Source: Actinokineospora inagensis DSM 44258 (GTDB taxonomy: Bacteria; Actinomycetota; Actinomycetes; Mycobacteriales; Pseudonocardiaceae). From it: DNA of 57,680 bases. Below are positions 15,638 through 23,370 of the stretch, piece after piece (positions within the stretch are counted from its first letter, which is position 1; the number at the start of each line of letters is the position of its first letter). The DNA is taken from positions 1-57,680 of the forward strand of contig NZ_AXWW01000053.1 in NCBI RefSeq assembly GCF_000482865.1, read 5' to 3'. Below the pieces are notes generated by a model. That model was not told the DNA's origin. It saw nothing but the letters and a program-made list of their open reading frames with translations, and searched no databases. A program made the position numbers and the translations under genes.

Positions 15638-15952
15638 TTACGGCTGCGTGGTGAGGGTGCGGGCGGCGGCGGCGATGGTGGTGGGGGTGAGGGTCAGGGC
15701 GAACGGGGTGACCTCGTAGAACTTCATGGCCTTGCCGTCGGCGGAGAGTTCCAAATGCGCCGAGACCAGGCCGGCCGCTTCGAGCTTGCGGAGGTGGACC
15801 TGGAGCAGGGCGCGGCTGATGCCCAGTTCGCGGGCGAGCCTGCTGACGTAGGTGCGCTCGCCGACAAGGGTGGCGATGACGCGCAGGCGGTGCGGGTTGG
15901 CCAAGGTCGCCAGCATGCGGACCAACTCGTCGCCCGAGGGGGTCGCGGACAT
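15638..15952 (-). CDS. ArsR-like winged-helix transcriptional regulator
   Basis: A 104-residue regulator with the ArsR-type winged helix: LVRMLATLANPHRLRVIATL, recognition helix VSRLARELGISRALLQVHLRKLEAAGLVSAHLE, then a short C-terminal beta/helical tail (KAMKFYEVTPFALTLTP). No metal-binding Cys pair is visible, so the ligand is unlikely to be a thiophilic metal. The ATG at 15952 is preferred; a GTG at 15970 would place the start inside a dyad that looks like the operator. It follows the Ser/Thr kinase gene by 26 bases on the same strand. Confidence 0.8.
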   Translation of the reverse strand: MSATPSGDELVRMLATLANPHRLRVIATLVGERTYVSRLARELGISRALLQVHLRKLEAAGLVSAHLELSADGKAMKFYEVTPFALTLTPTTIAAAARTLTTQP

Positions 15953-15962
15953 GACAACGGAA

Positions 15963-15978
15963 GTTAGCACATGCCAAC
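15963..15978. promoter_or_regulatory. Imperfect palindrome upstream of the ArsR gene
   Basis: GTTAGCACATGCCAAC has six of eight symmetric pairs (GTTnGC/GCnAAC) and lies 11 bases before the ArsR ATG, adjoining the kinase stop. It is a candidate self-regulatory operator. Confidence 0.4.
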
Positions 15979-18183
15979 CTATGGCGCCGGGTCGTAGGCG
16001 TCGGGGGCGTGTCGGTGCAGCGCGGCCCGCAGGTCGTCTGTGTCGCGGTGCCTGCGCCGGGGGCTGAGGTGGTGCGAGACGGGGTAGACCCGGACGCCGC
16101 CGTGACGTCGGGAGAAGCGCTTGCCGAGGTCTTTGCCGGTGTGGGGGTCACGCAGCCACAGGACCAGCCACGGCTTGGCGTCACCGACCACGCGGACCCG
16201 GGTGATCTCGGACCAGCGCAACTGCCGCTCCCCCGCGCCCGACGAGACCCACAGCCCGACACCGGTCACCGCGACAGCCTGCCTGCGGGTACGGAGAGCA
16301 CGCAGCACCCCCCGAACAGCCTGCAAACCGAGCAGCACGACAACCGCCACACACCCCGCGACGACGGTGGAGTCGCTGGAGGCGGTGGCGACCAGGAACG
16401 GGACAACCATCGCGACGACCGCCGCCGACGCCCACAACAACGGCACCGCCCGCCCGGTCCGCAACTCCAGCCGAGCAAGAGCGACCCCAGATTCGACAGC
16501 GACGGTTGATCGCCGGGCCCGACCGGAGTCGACGTCGGCAGGCCGCTCACCGGACCACACGCGAGTCCGGGGCGAAACACCGCCCGACACCACAGGCGAC
16601 GGGGCCGGACCCGCTCCGCTCTGCCCACCCTCAGGCCACGCGCGGGTCGGAGGCACACCAGCGCCAGGCTGAGCACGGGTACCTGATGCCGCGGATGAAC
16701 GATCCCGACCGGAGTCCACGTCGGCAGACTGCTCACCAGACCACACGCGGGTCCGGGGCGGCACACCGTCCGAGGCCGCAGGCGACGGGGCCGGATCCAC
16801 TCCGGCGAGCCAATCCCCCGGCCAGGCGCGGGTCGGAGGCGCATCAGCGGCCGCCCTGGCGGACCGACCCTCAGACTGAGCACGGGTGCCTGGCACCGCA
16901 GATGAATGATCCTGACCGGAACCCACGTCGGCAGACTGCTCACCAAACCACACACGAGTCCGCGGCGAAACACCATCTGACACCACGGGCGATGGGGCCG
17001 GATCCACGCTGGCAGGCCCACCCTCAGGCCACGCGCGGGTCGGAGGCACATCAGAGCCCGCGCCGACGGACTGAGCACTGGTGCCCGGCACGGCGGATGA
17101 ACGATCCCGACCGGAGTCCACGTCGGCAGACTGCCCACCAGACCACACGCGGGTCCGGGGCGAAACACCGTCCGAGGCCGCGGGCGACGGGGCCGGATCC
17201 ACTCCGGCGAGCCAATCCCCCGGCCAGGCGCGGGTCGGAGGCGCATCAGCGGCCGCCCTGGCGGACCGACCCCCAGACTGAGCAGGGGTACTCGGCTCCT
17301 GACCGGGGTCCGGTCCGACCGGCCACCCCTCGGGCACGGCACGCGTCCGGGACGGGACAACGCTGGACGCGGTGCCCGGGAGCCAGGTACAGCCCGATTC
17401 CTCGATCAACTCGGCTGTGGTGGGGCGGAGTTCTGGTCGGGTGTTGAGGCATCGGGACAGCACGGGGCGCAGGGCGGAGGGGACTCCGGTGAGGTTTGGG
17501 CCGGTGTGCACGGCTCGGTACAGCAGGGCGTGTGGCTCGGCTTCGCCGAAGGGGCCTTGACCGGCGGCGGCGTAGACGATGACGGCGCCGAGGGCGAAGA
17601 CGTCGCTGGGAGGGCCTACTTCGTGGCCGGAGATTTGTTCTGGGGAGAGGTAGCCGGGGGTGCCGAACAGGACTCCGGTCGCGGTCATGGCGGTGCCGTG
17701 CAGTGCTTTGGCGATGCCGAAGTCGATCACGCGGGGGCCGTCGGCGGCGAGGAGGACGTTGGACGGTTTCAGGTCGCGGTGGACCAGGCCAGCGGTGTGG
17801 ATGGCGGTGAGGGCTTCGGCCAGGCCTGCGAGCAGTGCGCGCAGGACGGGTTCGGGGAGGGGGCCACTGGCGCGGACGACCTCGGTCAGGGTTGGGCCCG
17901 CGACGTACTCGGTGGCCAGCCACGGTCGGTCGGCGTCCGGGTCGGCGGCGACGACGGCGGCGGTCCAGAAGCCGCCGACGGCGCGGGCCATGGCGATCTC
18001 GTTGCGGAAGCGGGCGCGGAAGTCGGGGTCCTCGGCGAGGCCCGCGCGGGCGACCTTGACCGCGACGAGCCTGCCGCCCGGGGAACGGCCCAGGTAGACC
18101 GTGCCCATCGCGCCCCGGCCGAGGCGGCCGAGCACCGCGTAGTCACCGACCGTGCGCGGATCGCCGACCACCAGGTCCCGCAT
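15979..18183 (-). CDS. Transmembrane Ser/Thr protein kinase with repetitive linker
   Basis: A 734-residue kinase. The catalytic domain spans about residues 14-270: GRGAMGTVYLG loop, VAVKVAR lysine, HRDLKPSN catalytic loop, DFGIAKAL, GTPGYLSPEQ activation segment. A Pro/Ser/Thr-rich linker (about 270-570) carries four units of about 62-69 residues alternating PPTRAWPGDW and PPTRAWPEGG, each with an R-T-R-V-W motif. Two membrane helices follow (about 583-630), then a C-terminal cytoplasmic domain resembling a bacterial PH-like fold (VTGVGLWV, RWSEITRVRVV). This differs from PknB-type kinases, which have external PASTA domains. It diverges from efeU. The substrate is unknown. Confidence 0.88.
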   Translation of the reverse strand: MRDLVVGDPRTVGDYAVLGRLGRGAMGTVYLGRSPGGRLVAVKVARAGLAEDPDFRARFRNEIAMARAVGGFWTAAVVAADPDADRPWLATEYVAGPTLTEVVRASGPLPEPVLRALLAGLAEALTAIHTAGLVHRDLKPSNVLLAADGPRVIDFGIAKALHGTAMTATGVLFGTPGYLSPEQISGHEVGPPSDVFALGAVIVYAAAGQGPFGEAEPHALLYRAVHTGPNLTGVPSALRPVLSRCLNTRPELRPTTAELIEESGCTWLPGTASSVVPSRTRAVPEGWPVGPDPGQEPSTPAQSGGRSARAAADAPPTRAWPGDWLAGVDPAPSPAASDGVSPRTRVWSGGQSADVDSGRDRSSAVPGTSAQSVGAGSDVPPTRAWPEGGPASVDPAPSPVVSDGVSPRTRVWFGEQSADVGSGQDHSSAVPGTRAQSEGRSARAAADAPPTRAWPGDWLAGVDPAPSPAASDGVPPRTRVWSGEQSADVDSGRDRSSAASGTRAQPGAGVPPTRAWPEGGQSGAGPAPSPVVSGGVSPRTRVWSGERPADVDSGRARRSTVAVESGVALARLELRTGRAVPLLWASAAVVAMVVPFLVATASSDSTVVAGCVAVVVLLGLQAVRGVLRALRTRRQAVAVTGVGLWVSSGAGERQLRWSEITRVRVVGDAKPWLVLWLRDPHTGKDLGKRFSRRHGGVRVYPVSHHLSPRRRHRDTDDLRAALHRHAPDAYDPAP
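16505..17290 (-). repeat. Four in-frame repeat units in the kinase linker
   Basis: Units of roughly 190-205 bases encode alternating A-type (PPTRAWPGDWLAGVDPAPSP) and B-type (PPTRAWPEGG...PAPSPVV) segments in the order A-B-A-B. The two A units are almost identical in DNA, pointing to a recent duplication of an A-B block. Confidence 0.85.
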
Positions 18184-18318
18184 CAGGTCACCCCCTCACC
18201 AGCAGGCTACCGATTCGTTATCGTCCAGCCGACCCGCGAAGCGCCCGGCATCAGGACAAACCGGGCGTTTCCGGTCGGTTGCCGGAGGATGTCACCTTTG
18301 TCGCACTGGACAAGCCAA

Positions 18319-18354
18319 GCAAGCCTTACCTAGGTTTTCAGAGGTAAGGCTTGC
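18319..18354. promoter_or_regulatory. Paired IdeR/DmdR-type iron boxes before efeU
   Basis: GCAAGCCTTACCT (18319-18331) and AGGTAAGGCTTGC (18342-18354) form a perfect 13-base inverted repeat with a 10-base spacer. Each arm with its flank resembles the 19-base iron box (TTAGGTTAGGCTAACCTAA) at about 12-13 positions. Position before an iron-uptake operon supports iron-dependent repression. It could also fold as a hairpin. Confidence 0.65.
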
Positions 18355-18375
18355 CGAACCCAGTGGGAGGTGACC

Positions 18376-19245
18376 GTGGAGTACATCTTCAGCAGCGCGC
18401 TGATCGGTCTGCGTGAGGGCCTGGAAGCGACCCTGGTGGTCAGCATCCTGCTCGCGTACCTGGTCAAGGCCGATCGCCGGGGCGCGCTGCGCTGGGTGTG
18501 GCTCGGTGTCACGGTGGCCGTGCTGCTCGCGGTCGGGGTCGGCGCGCTGATCACCTTCACCAGCGCGCACCTGCCGTTCGAGGCGCAGGAGACCTTCGGC
18601 GGGAGCATGTCGCTGGTGGCGGTCGCGTTCGTCACCGGCATGGTGTTCTGGATGCGCGGCGCGGCCCGCAAGATCAGCGGTGAGCTGCGCGGGAAGCTGT
18701 CGGACGCGCTGAACATCGGCCCGGTGGCCATCGCGCTGGTCGCGTTCCTCTCGGTCGGCCGGGAGGGCCTGGAGACGGCGGTCTTCTTCTACGCGACCAC
18801 CCAGTCCGCGGGCGAGAACAGCGGCCCGCTGGTCGGGTTCGTGATCGGCATCGCGCTGGCCGTCGCGCTCGGCTGGGCGCTCTACCGGGGCGCGCTGAAG
18901 ATCAACCTGAGCCGGTTCTTCACCGTCACCGGCGTGCTGCTGATCTTCGTCGCCGCCGGGGTGCTCGGTTACGGCCTGCACGACCTGCAGGAGGCGGGCG
19001 TGCTGCCGGGGCTCAACGCGCTGGCCTTCGACCTGTCCGGCCCGATGCCGGAGGACTCCTGGTACGGGGCGCTGGCCAAGGGCATCTTCAACTACTCGGC
19101 GCGCACGACCGTCGTGCAGGCCGTCGCCTGGGTCGCCTACGTCCTGGTGACCCTCACCGTTTTCCTCTGGCCCGCGCGCACCAAGACCGCCGCCCCCGCG
19201 GCGAGCGCGCAGCGCCCCGTCCCCGCCCAAGGAGAGACCACGTGA
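18376..19245 (+). CDS. efeU: Iron permease EfeU (FTR1 family)
   Basis: A 289-residue membrane protein with seven helices and the two REGLE iron-binding motifs (GLREGLEATL in helix 1; GREGLETAVFF in helix 4). It transports iron across the cytoplasmic membrane as part of the EfeUOB elemental iron system. The GTG at 18376 is chosen for its GGGAGG site five bases upstream; a GTG at 18370 overlaps that site. Its stop overlaps efeO (GTGA). Regulation by iron through the paired boxes upstream is likely. Confidence 0.93.
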   Translation: MEYIFSSALIGLREGLEATLVVSILLAYLVKADRRGALRWVWLGVTVAVLLAVGVGALITFTSAHLPFEAQETFGGSMSLVAVAFVTGMVFWMRGAARKISGELRGKLSDALNIGPVAIALVAFLSVGREGLETAVFFYATTQSAGENSGPLVGFVIGIALAVALGWALYRGALKINLSRFFTVTGVLLIFVAAGVLGYGLHDLQEAGVLPGLNALAFDLSGPMPEDSWYGALAKGIFNYSARTTVVQAVAWVAYVLVTLTVFLWPARTKTAAPAASAQRPVPAQGETT

Positions 19246-20390
19246 GATCGCGCCTGCAGCACCTGGGCGTCTGCCTGACCGGACTGGCCGCCATCAGCAC
19301 CCTCGCCGCCTGCGGTGGCGGGGACGACAAGGCGGCGGCCGCCGGGGCCGGTGGCCCGATCACGGTCGAGGCCAAGGACGACGGCTGCGGCGTGCAGCGC
19401 GCCGAGGCGCAGGCGGGCACGATCACCTTCGAGGTCAGCAACAAGGGCTCCCGGATCACCGAGTTCTACCTCTACGCCGAGGGCGACCGGATCATGGGCG
19501 AGGTGGAGAACATCGCCCCCGGCCTGACCCGGCGGCTGATCGTCGAGGTGCCCGACGGCGGCAGGTACCAGACCTCGTGCCGCCCCGGCATGACCGGCGA
19601 CGGCATCCGCGCCGACTTCACCGTCAAGGGCTCGGCGAGCCGCAACACCGACGACAACGCGAAGCTGGCCGAGGCGACCCAGGGCTACCAGCGGTACGTC
19701 AACGCCCAGGTCCAGCCGCTGCTGGACAAGACGGGCGAGTTCGTCACCGCGGTCAAGGCGGGCAAGGTCGACGCCGCGAAGGCCGTCTACCCGGTCGCGC
19801 GCACCTACTGGGAGCGGATCGAGCCGGTCGCGGAGAGCTTCGGCGACCTCGACCCGCGCACCGACTCCCGCGAGGCAGACCTGGAACCGGGGCAGGCGTT
19901 CACCGGGTTCCACCGGCTGGAGAAGGACCTGTGGGTCAGCGGCCTGCAGCCGGACAGCGGCAAGGTCGCCGACCAACTGCTCGCCGACGTCACCGAGATC
20001 GCCACCAGGGCCAAGACCGTGGCGTTCACCCCGCTGCAACTGGCCAACGGCGCCAAGAGCCTGCTCGACGAGGTGGCCACCGGCAAGATCACCGGCGAGG
20101 AGGACACCTTCTCGCACACCGACCTGTGGGACTTCCAGGCCAACGTGGAGGGCTCGCAGGCGGCCATCGCGGCGCTGCGCCCGCTCGTGCAGGAGCGCGA
20201 CGCCGCCCTGGCGAAGACCATCGACGAGAAGTTCGCCGCCGTCACCGGCCTGCTGGACAAGCAGCGCGACGGCGACGGCTACAAGCTCTACGACAAGCTG
20301 ACGCAGGCGGAGATCAAGGCGTTCGCCGAGGCCGTCGACGCGCTGGGTGAGCCGATCAGCAAGGTGGCCGAGGTGGTGGCGCAGAAATGA
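19242..20390 (+). CDS. efeO: Iron uptake lipoprotein EfeO (cupredoxin plus M75 domain)
   Basis: A 382-residue lipoprotein: signal peptide with lipobox LAAC (Cys about residue 24), N-terminal cupredoxin-like domain (about 35-130; ITVEAKDDGCG, ITEFYLYAEGDRI, YQTSCRPGM) and C-terminal imelysin/M75-like helical domain (about 140-380) with the metal-binding HxxE motif in FHRLEKDLW. It binds ferrous or ferric iron outside the membrane and hands it to EfeU. The GTG at 19242 has an AAGGAGAG site. Its stop overlaps efeB by four bases. Confidence 0.92.
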   Translation: MRSRLQHLGVCLTGLAAISTLAACGGGDDKAAAAGAGGPITVEAKDDGCGVQRAEAQAGTITFEVSNKGSRITEFYLYAEGDRIMGEVENIAPGLTRRLIVEVPDGGRYQTSCRPGMTGDGIRADFTVKGSASRNTDDNAKLAEATQGYQRYVNAQVQPLLDKTGEFVTAVKAGKVDAAKAVYPVARTYWERIEPVAESFGDLDPRTDSREADLEPGQAFTGFHRLEKDLWVSGLQPDSGKVADQLLADVTEIATRAKTVAFTPLQLANGAKSLLDEVATGKITGEEDTFSHTDLWDFQANVEGSQAAIAALRPLVQERDAALAKTIDEKFAAVTGLLDKQRDGDGYKLYDKLTQAEIKAFAEAVDALGEPISKVAEVVAQK

Positions 20391-21625
20391 CCGGGGTATC
20401 GCGGCGGGGGTTGTTCGGCCTGGCGGGCGCGGGAGTCGCGGTCGCCGGGCTGGGCGCGGCGGCCGGAGTGCTGGCGTCGGGCGCGGAGAAGCCCGCGGGA
20501 CCGTCGGTCGACACGTCCGCCCCGGTGCCGTTCCGCGGTGACCACCAGGCCGGGATCACCACCCCGGCCCAGGACCGGATGCACTTCGTCGCGTTCGACG
20601 TGACGACCAAGTCCCGCGGCGAGCTGGTCCGGTTGTTGAAGGACTGGACAGCCGCCGCGGAGCGGATGACCGCGGGCAAGGAAGCGGCCGAGGGCGGCGC
20701 CGTCGGCGGTATTCCGGAGGCGGCACCGGCGGACACCGGTGAGGCGCTGGACCTGCCCGCGTCGGCGTTGACGTTGACGATCGGGTTCGGGCCGTCGCTG
20801 TTCGACGACCGGTTCGGGCTCGCGGGCAAGCGCCCCGAGGCCCTCGTCGACCTCCCGCACTTCCGCGGGGACAACCTCGAAGCCACCCGCTCGGGGGGCG
20901 ACATCTGCGTGCAGGCGTGCGCGAACGACCCGCAGGTCGCCGTGCACGCCATCCGCAACCTGGCCCGGATCGGCTTCGGCAAGGTCGCCGTCCGCTGGTC
21001 CCAACTGGGTTTCGGCCGCACGTCGTCCACCTCGAAGGCCCAGGCCACCCCGCGCAACCTGTTCGGCTTCAAGGACGGCACGAACAACCTGAAGTCGGAG
21101 GACCCGGGCCTGCCCGCCCAGGTGTGGGTCACCGACGGGCCGGACTGGATGGTCGGCGGGTCGTACCTGGTCGCGCGGCGGATCCGGATGCACATCGAGA
21201 TCTGGGACCGGACCTCGCTGGCCGAGCAGGAAAGCATCGTGGGGCGGGCCAAGGGCAGCGGCGCCCCGCTCGGGCAGCAGAACGAGTTCGACGCGGTCGA
21301 CCCGCACGTCCGGGGCGCCGGTGGGGTGCCGTTGGTGCCGGACGACTCGCACATCCGGTTGGCCTCGGAGAACCTGAACGGGGCGAAGATCCTGCGGCGG
21401 GGCTACAACTTCACCGACGGGTCGGACGGGTACGGCCACCTGGACGCGGGGTTGTTCTTCATCTGCTTCAACCGGGACACGCGCAGCCAGTTCATCCCGA
21501 TGCAGCAGGCGCTGTCGGGGAAGGACCGGATGATGGAGTACCTGGAGCACAACGGCTCCGGGCACTTCGCCTGCCCACCCGGACCCGCGGTGGGTTCGTA
21601 CTGGGGCGAGAAGCTGTTCGCCTGA
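20387..21625 (+). CDS. efeB: Dyp-type haem peroxidase EfeB, Tat-exported
   Basis: A 412-residue Dyp peroxidase. The N-terminus has a twin-arginine signal (SRRGLFGLAGAGVAVAGLG). The family signature GxxDG is in LFGFKDGTNN (catalytic Asp), and the proximal haem His is probably in VDPHVRGAGG. It oxidises ferrous iron or another electron donor on the outer face of the membrane, feeding EfeO/EfeU. The ATG at 20387 overlaps the efeO stop (ATGA), completing a tightly coupled efeUOB operon. It converges on the next gene with only 10 bases between stops. Confidence 0.93.
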   Translation: MTGVSRRGLFGLAGAGVAVAGLGAAAGVLASGAEKPAGPSVDTSAPVPFRGDHQAGITTPAQDRMHFVAFDVTTKSRGELVRLLKDWTAAAERMTAGKEAAEGGAVGGIPEAAPADTGEALDLPASALTLTIGFGPSLFDDRFGLAGKRPEALVDLPHFRGDNLEATRSGGDICVQACANDPQVAVHAIRNLARIGFGKVAVRWSQLGFGRTSSTSKAQATPRNLFGFKDGTNNLKSEDPGLPAQVWVTDGPDWMVGGSYLVARRIRMHIEIWDRTSLAEQESIVGRAKGSGAPLGQQNEFDAVDPHVRGAGGVPLVPDDSHIRLASENLNGAKILRRGYNFTDGSDGYGHLDAGLFFICFNRDTRSQFIPMQQALSGKDRMMEYLEHNGSGHFACPPGPAVGSYWGEKLFA

Positions 21626-21635
21626 GCCGTTCCGG

Positions 21636-22496
21636 TCAGTCCTCTGTGGACTGTACGAACGGGTCGGTGGGCAACGTCGGTGGCGTGACCGGCTCGGCGT
21701 CGGTCAACAGCCGAGCCGGGCCGACCAGCGCGCGCAACTCGGCGCCCCAGACGCAGCGCGCCGGGAACGCCGCCGCGGCCGCCCGCGCCGCGATCTCCTC
21801 GGTGGGCAGGTCACCGGCCGAGGCGGCCAGCACGATGTTGCCGTACCGGCGGCCCCGCAGGACACCGGGCTCGGCCAGCAGCAACACGTTCCCGAACACC
21901 GCCGACAAGGTGGCGACGACCCGACCGGCGAACGGCAGCCCGGGACCGTCGGAGAGGTTCGCCAGGTAGACGCCGGTGGCGCGCAGGACCCGGGAGAGGT
22001 CACGGGTGGCCTCGACGCTGTACATGCCCGCCGACACCTGGCCGCGCTCGAAGGCGTCCACCAGGACCAGGTCCACCGCGAGATCCGCCACCCCCGAGAC
22101 GACCGTGCGACCGTCACCGACGACGATGTCGAGGTCCGGGATCGTGTCGACGGCGAACTGGTCGCGCACCAACGCCACCAACGCCGGGTCGGCGTCGACG
22201 ACGACCTGCTGGGACCCCGGCCGGGCGGCGGCCAGGTAGCGCGGCAGCGTGCAGGCGCCACCCCCCACGTGCAGGGCGTCCACCGGCGCCGACGAGTCCC
22301 CCCAGGAATCCAGCACGTCGGCGATCCGGCAGACGTAGTCGAACTCCAGGTGCCGGGGGTCGTCCAGGTCCACGTAGGACTGCGCGACCCCGTCAACGGA
22401 GAGCAGCCACCCGTTGGCGCGGTCAAGATCCCGCACGATCTCGGCGGTGCCGAACCGCACGGGAAAGCGCCCCTGGCGCGGACCTGTCACCCGCAC
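21636..22496 (-). CDS. Spermidine synthase-like SAM-binding protein
   Basis: A 286-residue protein of the spermidine-synthase-like Rossmann family: VDALHVGGGACTLPRYLAA (glycine-rich loop), VVVDADPALVALVRDQF (acidic residue for the ribose), DLDIVVGDGRTVV and LVLVDAF. Catalytic residues for aminopropyl transfer are not evident, and actinomycetes carry several uncharacterised members, so polyamine synthesis is not implied. The GTG at 22496 is used. No obvious operon partners. Confidence 0.82.
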   Translation of the reverse strand: MRVTGPRQGRFPVRFGTAEIVRDLDRANGWLLSVDGVAQSYVDLDDPRHLEFDYVCRIADVLDSWGDSSAPVDALHVGGGACTLPRYLAAARPGSQQVVVDADPALVALVRDQFAVDTIPDLDIVVGDGRTVVSGVADLAVDLVLVDAFERGQVSAGMYSVEATRDLSRVLRATGVYLANLSDGPGLPFAGRVVATLSAVFGNVLLLAEPGVLRGRRYGNIVLAASAGDLPTEEIAARAAAAAFPARCVWGAELRALVGPARLLTDAEPVTPPTLPTDPFVQSTED

Positions 22497-22622
22497 AGCA
22501 CACCACGACCATCACCGGCCCAACCAGTCAGGGCGGGCTAGGTGTGCTGCCCGGGGAGGTCGCGAACGTGGGGCACGTCGGTGGATGATCTTGAAACAAG
22601 GGAAGACCGCGGGGTTGGTGTG

Positions 22623-22736
22623 GATCACCACAATCTGCCTGGTTGGCCGTTGCGGCGGGCCGTGGAACGGTTCCAGGTGTCTGTCTCCGCCGCGAACCGG
22701 TGGGCCGATCGCCACCGTGACCAGGGCGGGTCGGGC
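22623..22736 (+). pseudogene. N-terminal remnant of an IS481-like transposase
   Basis: The frame reads LPGWPLRRAVERFQVS, then ANRWADRHRDQGGSG, closely paralleling the IS481 helix-turn-helix N-terminus (GWPLRRAAERFQVS...AQRWA-RYR-GEAG). Nothing recognisable of the DDE domain follows, so this is a fragment. The rest of 22497-22830 holds no gene that I can identify. Confidence 0.6.
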
Positions 22737-22830
22737 GGCGGTCGTGAGGGTCCGTCTGGCCCGAAGGTGGCGACCGGCCCGCATCGCCGCCTGCGGCTCA
22801 CATCCATGGACGGTGCACCGGGTTGCTCAC

Positions 22831-23304
22831 CTACAACCTGTGGAGCGTCAGCACTGTCCACGCGCCCAGGTAGACGCGGTCGCCGTTGGTGAGGGGGAAT
22901 GGTTGCTGGGGTGGGATGGGCGTGTGGATGTTGTTGACGAACGTGTGGTTCACCGACTCCAGGTCCACGACGGCCCAGCCGTGCTCGTGGGGGACGAACA
23001 TGGCGTGGCCGCGGCCGACGGCGGTGTCCTCGGGTGGGCTGCCGAGGTCGATGTCCGGGCGCACGCCCCGGGTCGGGTCGGAGCGGCCAACGAGCAGGCT
23101 GACGCCGATGAGGTCGAACCGGCGCGGGGGCAGGAAGCGCGGGAACTCCAGGCGCAGGTCGCTCGTACTGGCCTTCGTCGCGTCGTAGTAGGCGCGGTCG
23201 GCGGCCACGGTCACCGACCAGGTTCGGACGGAGGGGCGCTGGATGGCCTGTCCGGACGGCGGTAGCAGCGAGTCGTACCCGTCGACCTCGCAGAAGCGGC
23301 CCAC
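22831..23304 (-). CDS. FHA-domain protein, N-terminally separated by an in-frame stop
   Basis: A 157-residue product with a C-terminal FHA domain (about residues 65-155: LLVGRSDPTRG, PPEDTAVGRGHAMF, GWAVVDLESVNHTFVN, GDRVYLGAWT). Normal FHA pThr-binding signatures are altered: the S of SxxH is Gly (GRGHA) and the NG turn is NH. The frame continues upstream without ATG or TTG through a second zinc-ribbon half (CPNGHPGQ, RFCEVDGYDS) to a TAA at 23371-23373, immediately after the first zinc ribbon fused to the VWA gene. Related actinomycete proteins start with MPTCP-GHES and carry both ribbons plus FHA in one chain. GTG 23304 is the first standard start. It may be a broken or rearranged gene. 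Confidence 0.7.
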   Translation of the reverse strand: MGRFCEVDGYDSLLPPSGQAIQRPSVRTWSVTVAADRAYYDATKASTSDLRLEFPRFLPPRRFDLIGVSLLVGRSDPTRGVRPDIDLGSPPEDTAVGRGHAMFVPHEHGWAVVDLESVNHTFVNNIHTPIPPQQPFPLTNGDRVYLGAWTVLTLHRL

Positions 23305-23370
23305 CTGCCCGGGGTGGCCGTTGGGGCAGTCCCACAGGGCGGGCGCCTCGGGCTCCGTAACCCGGGCAAG

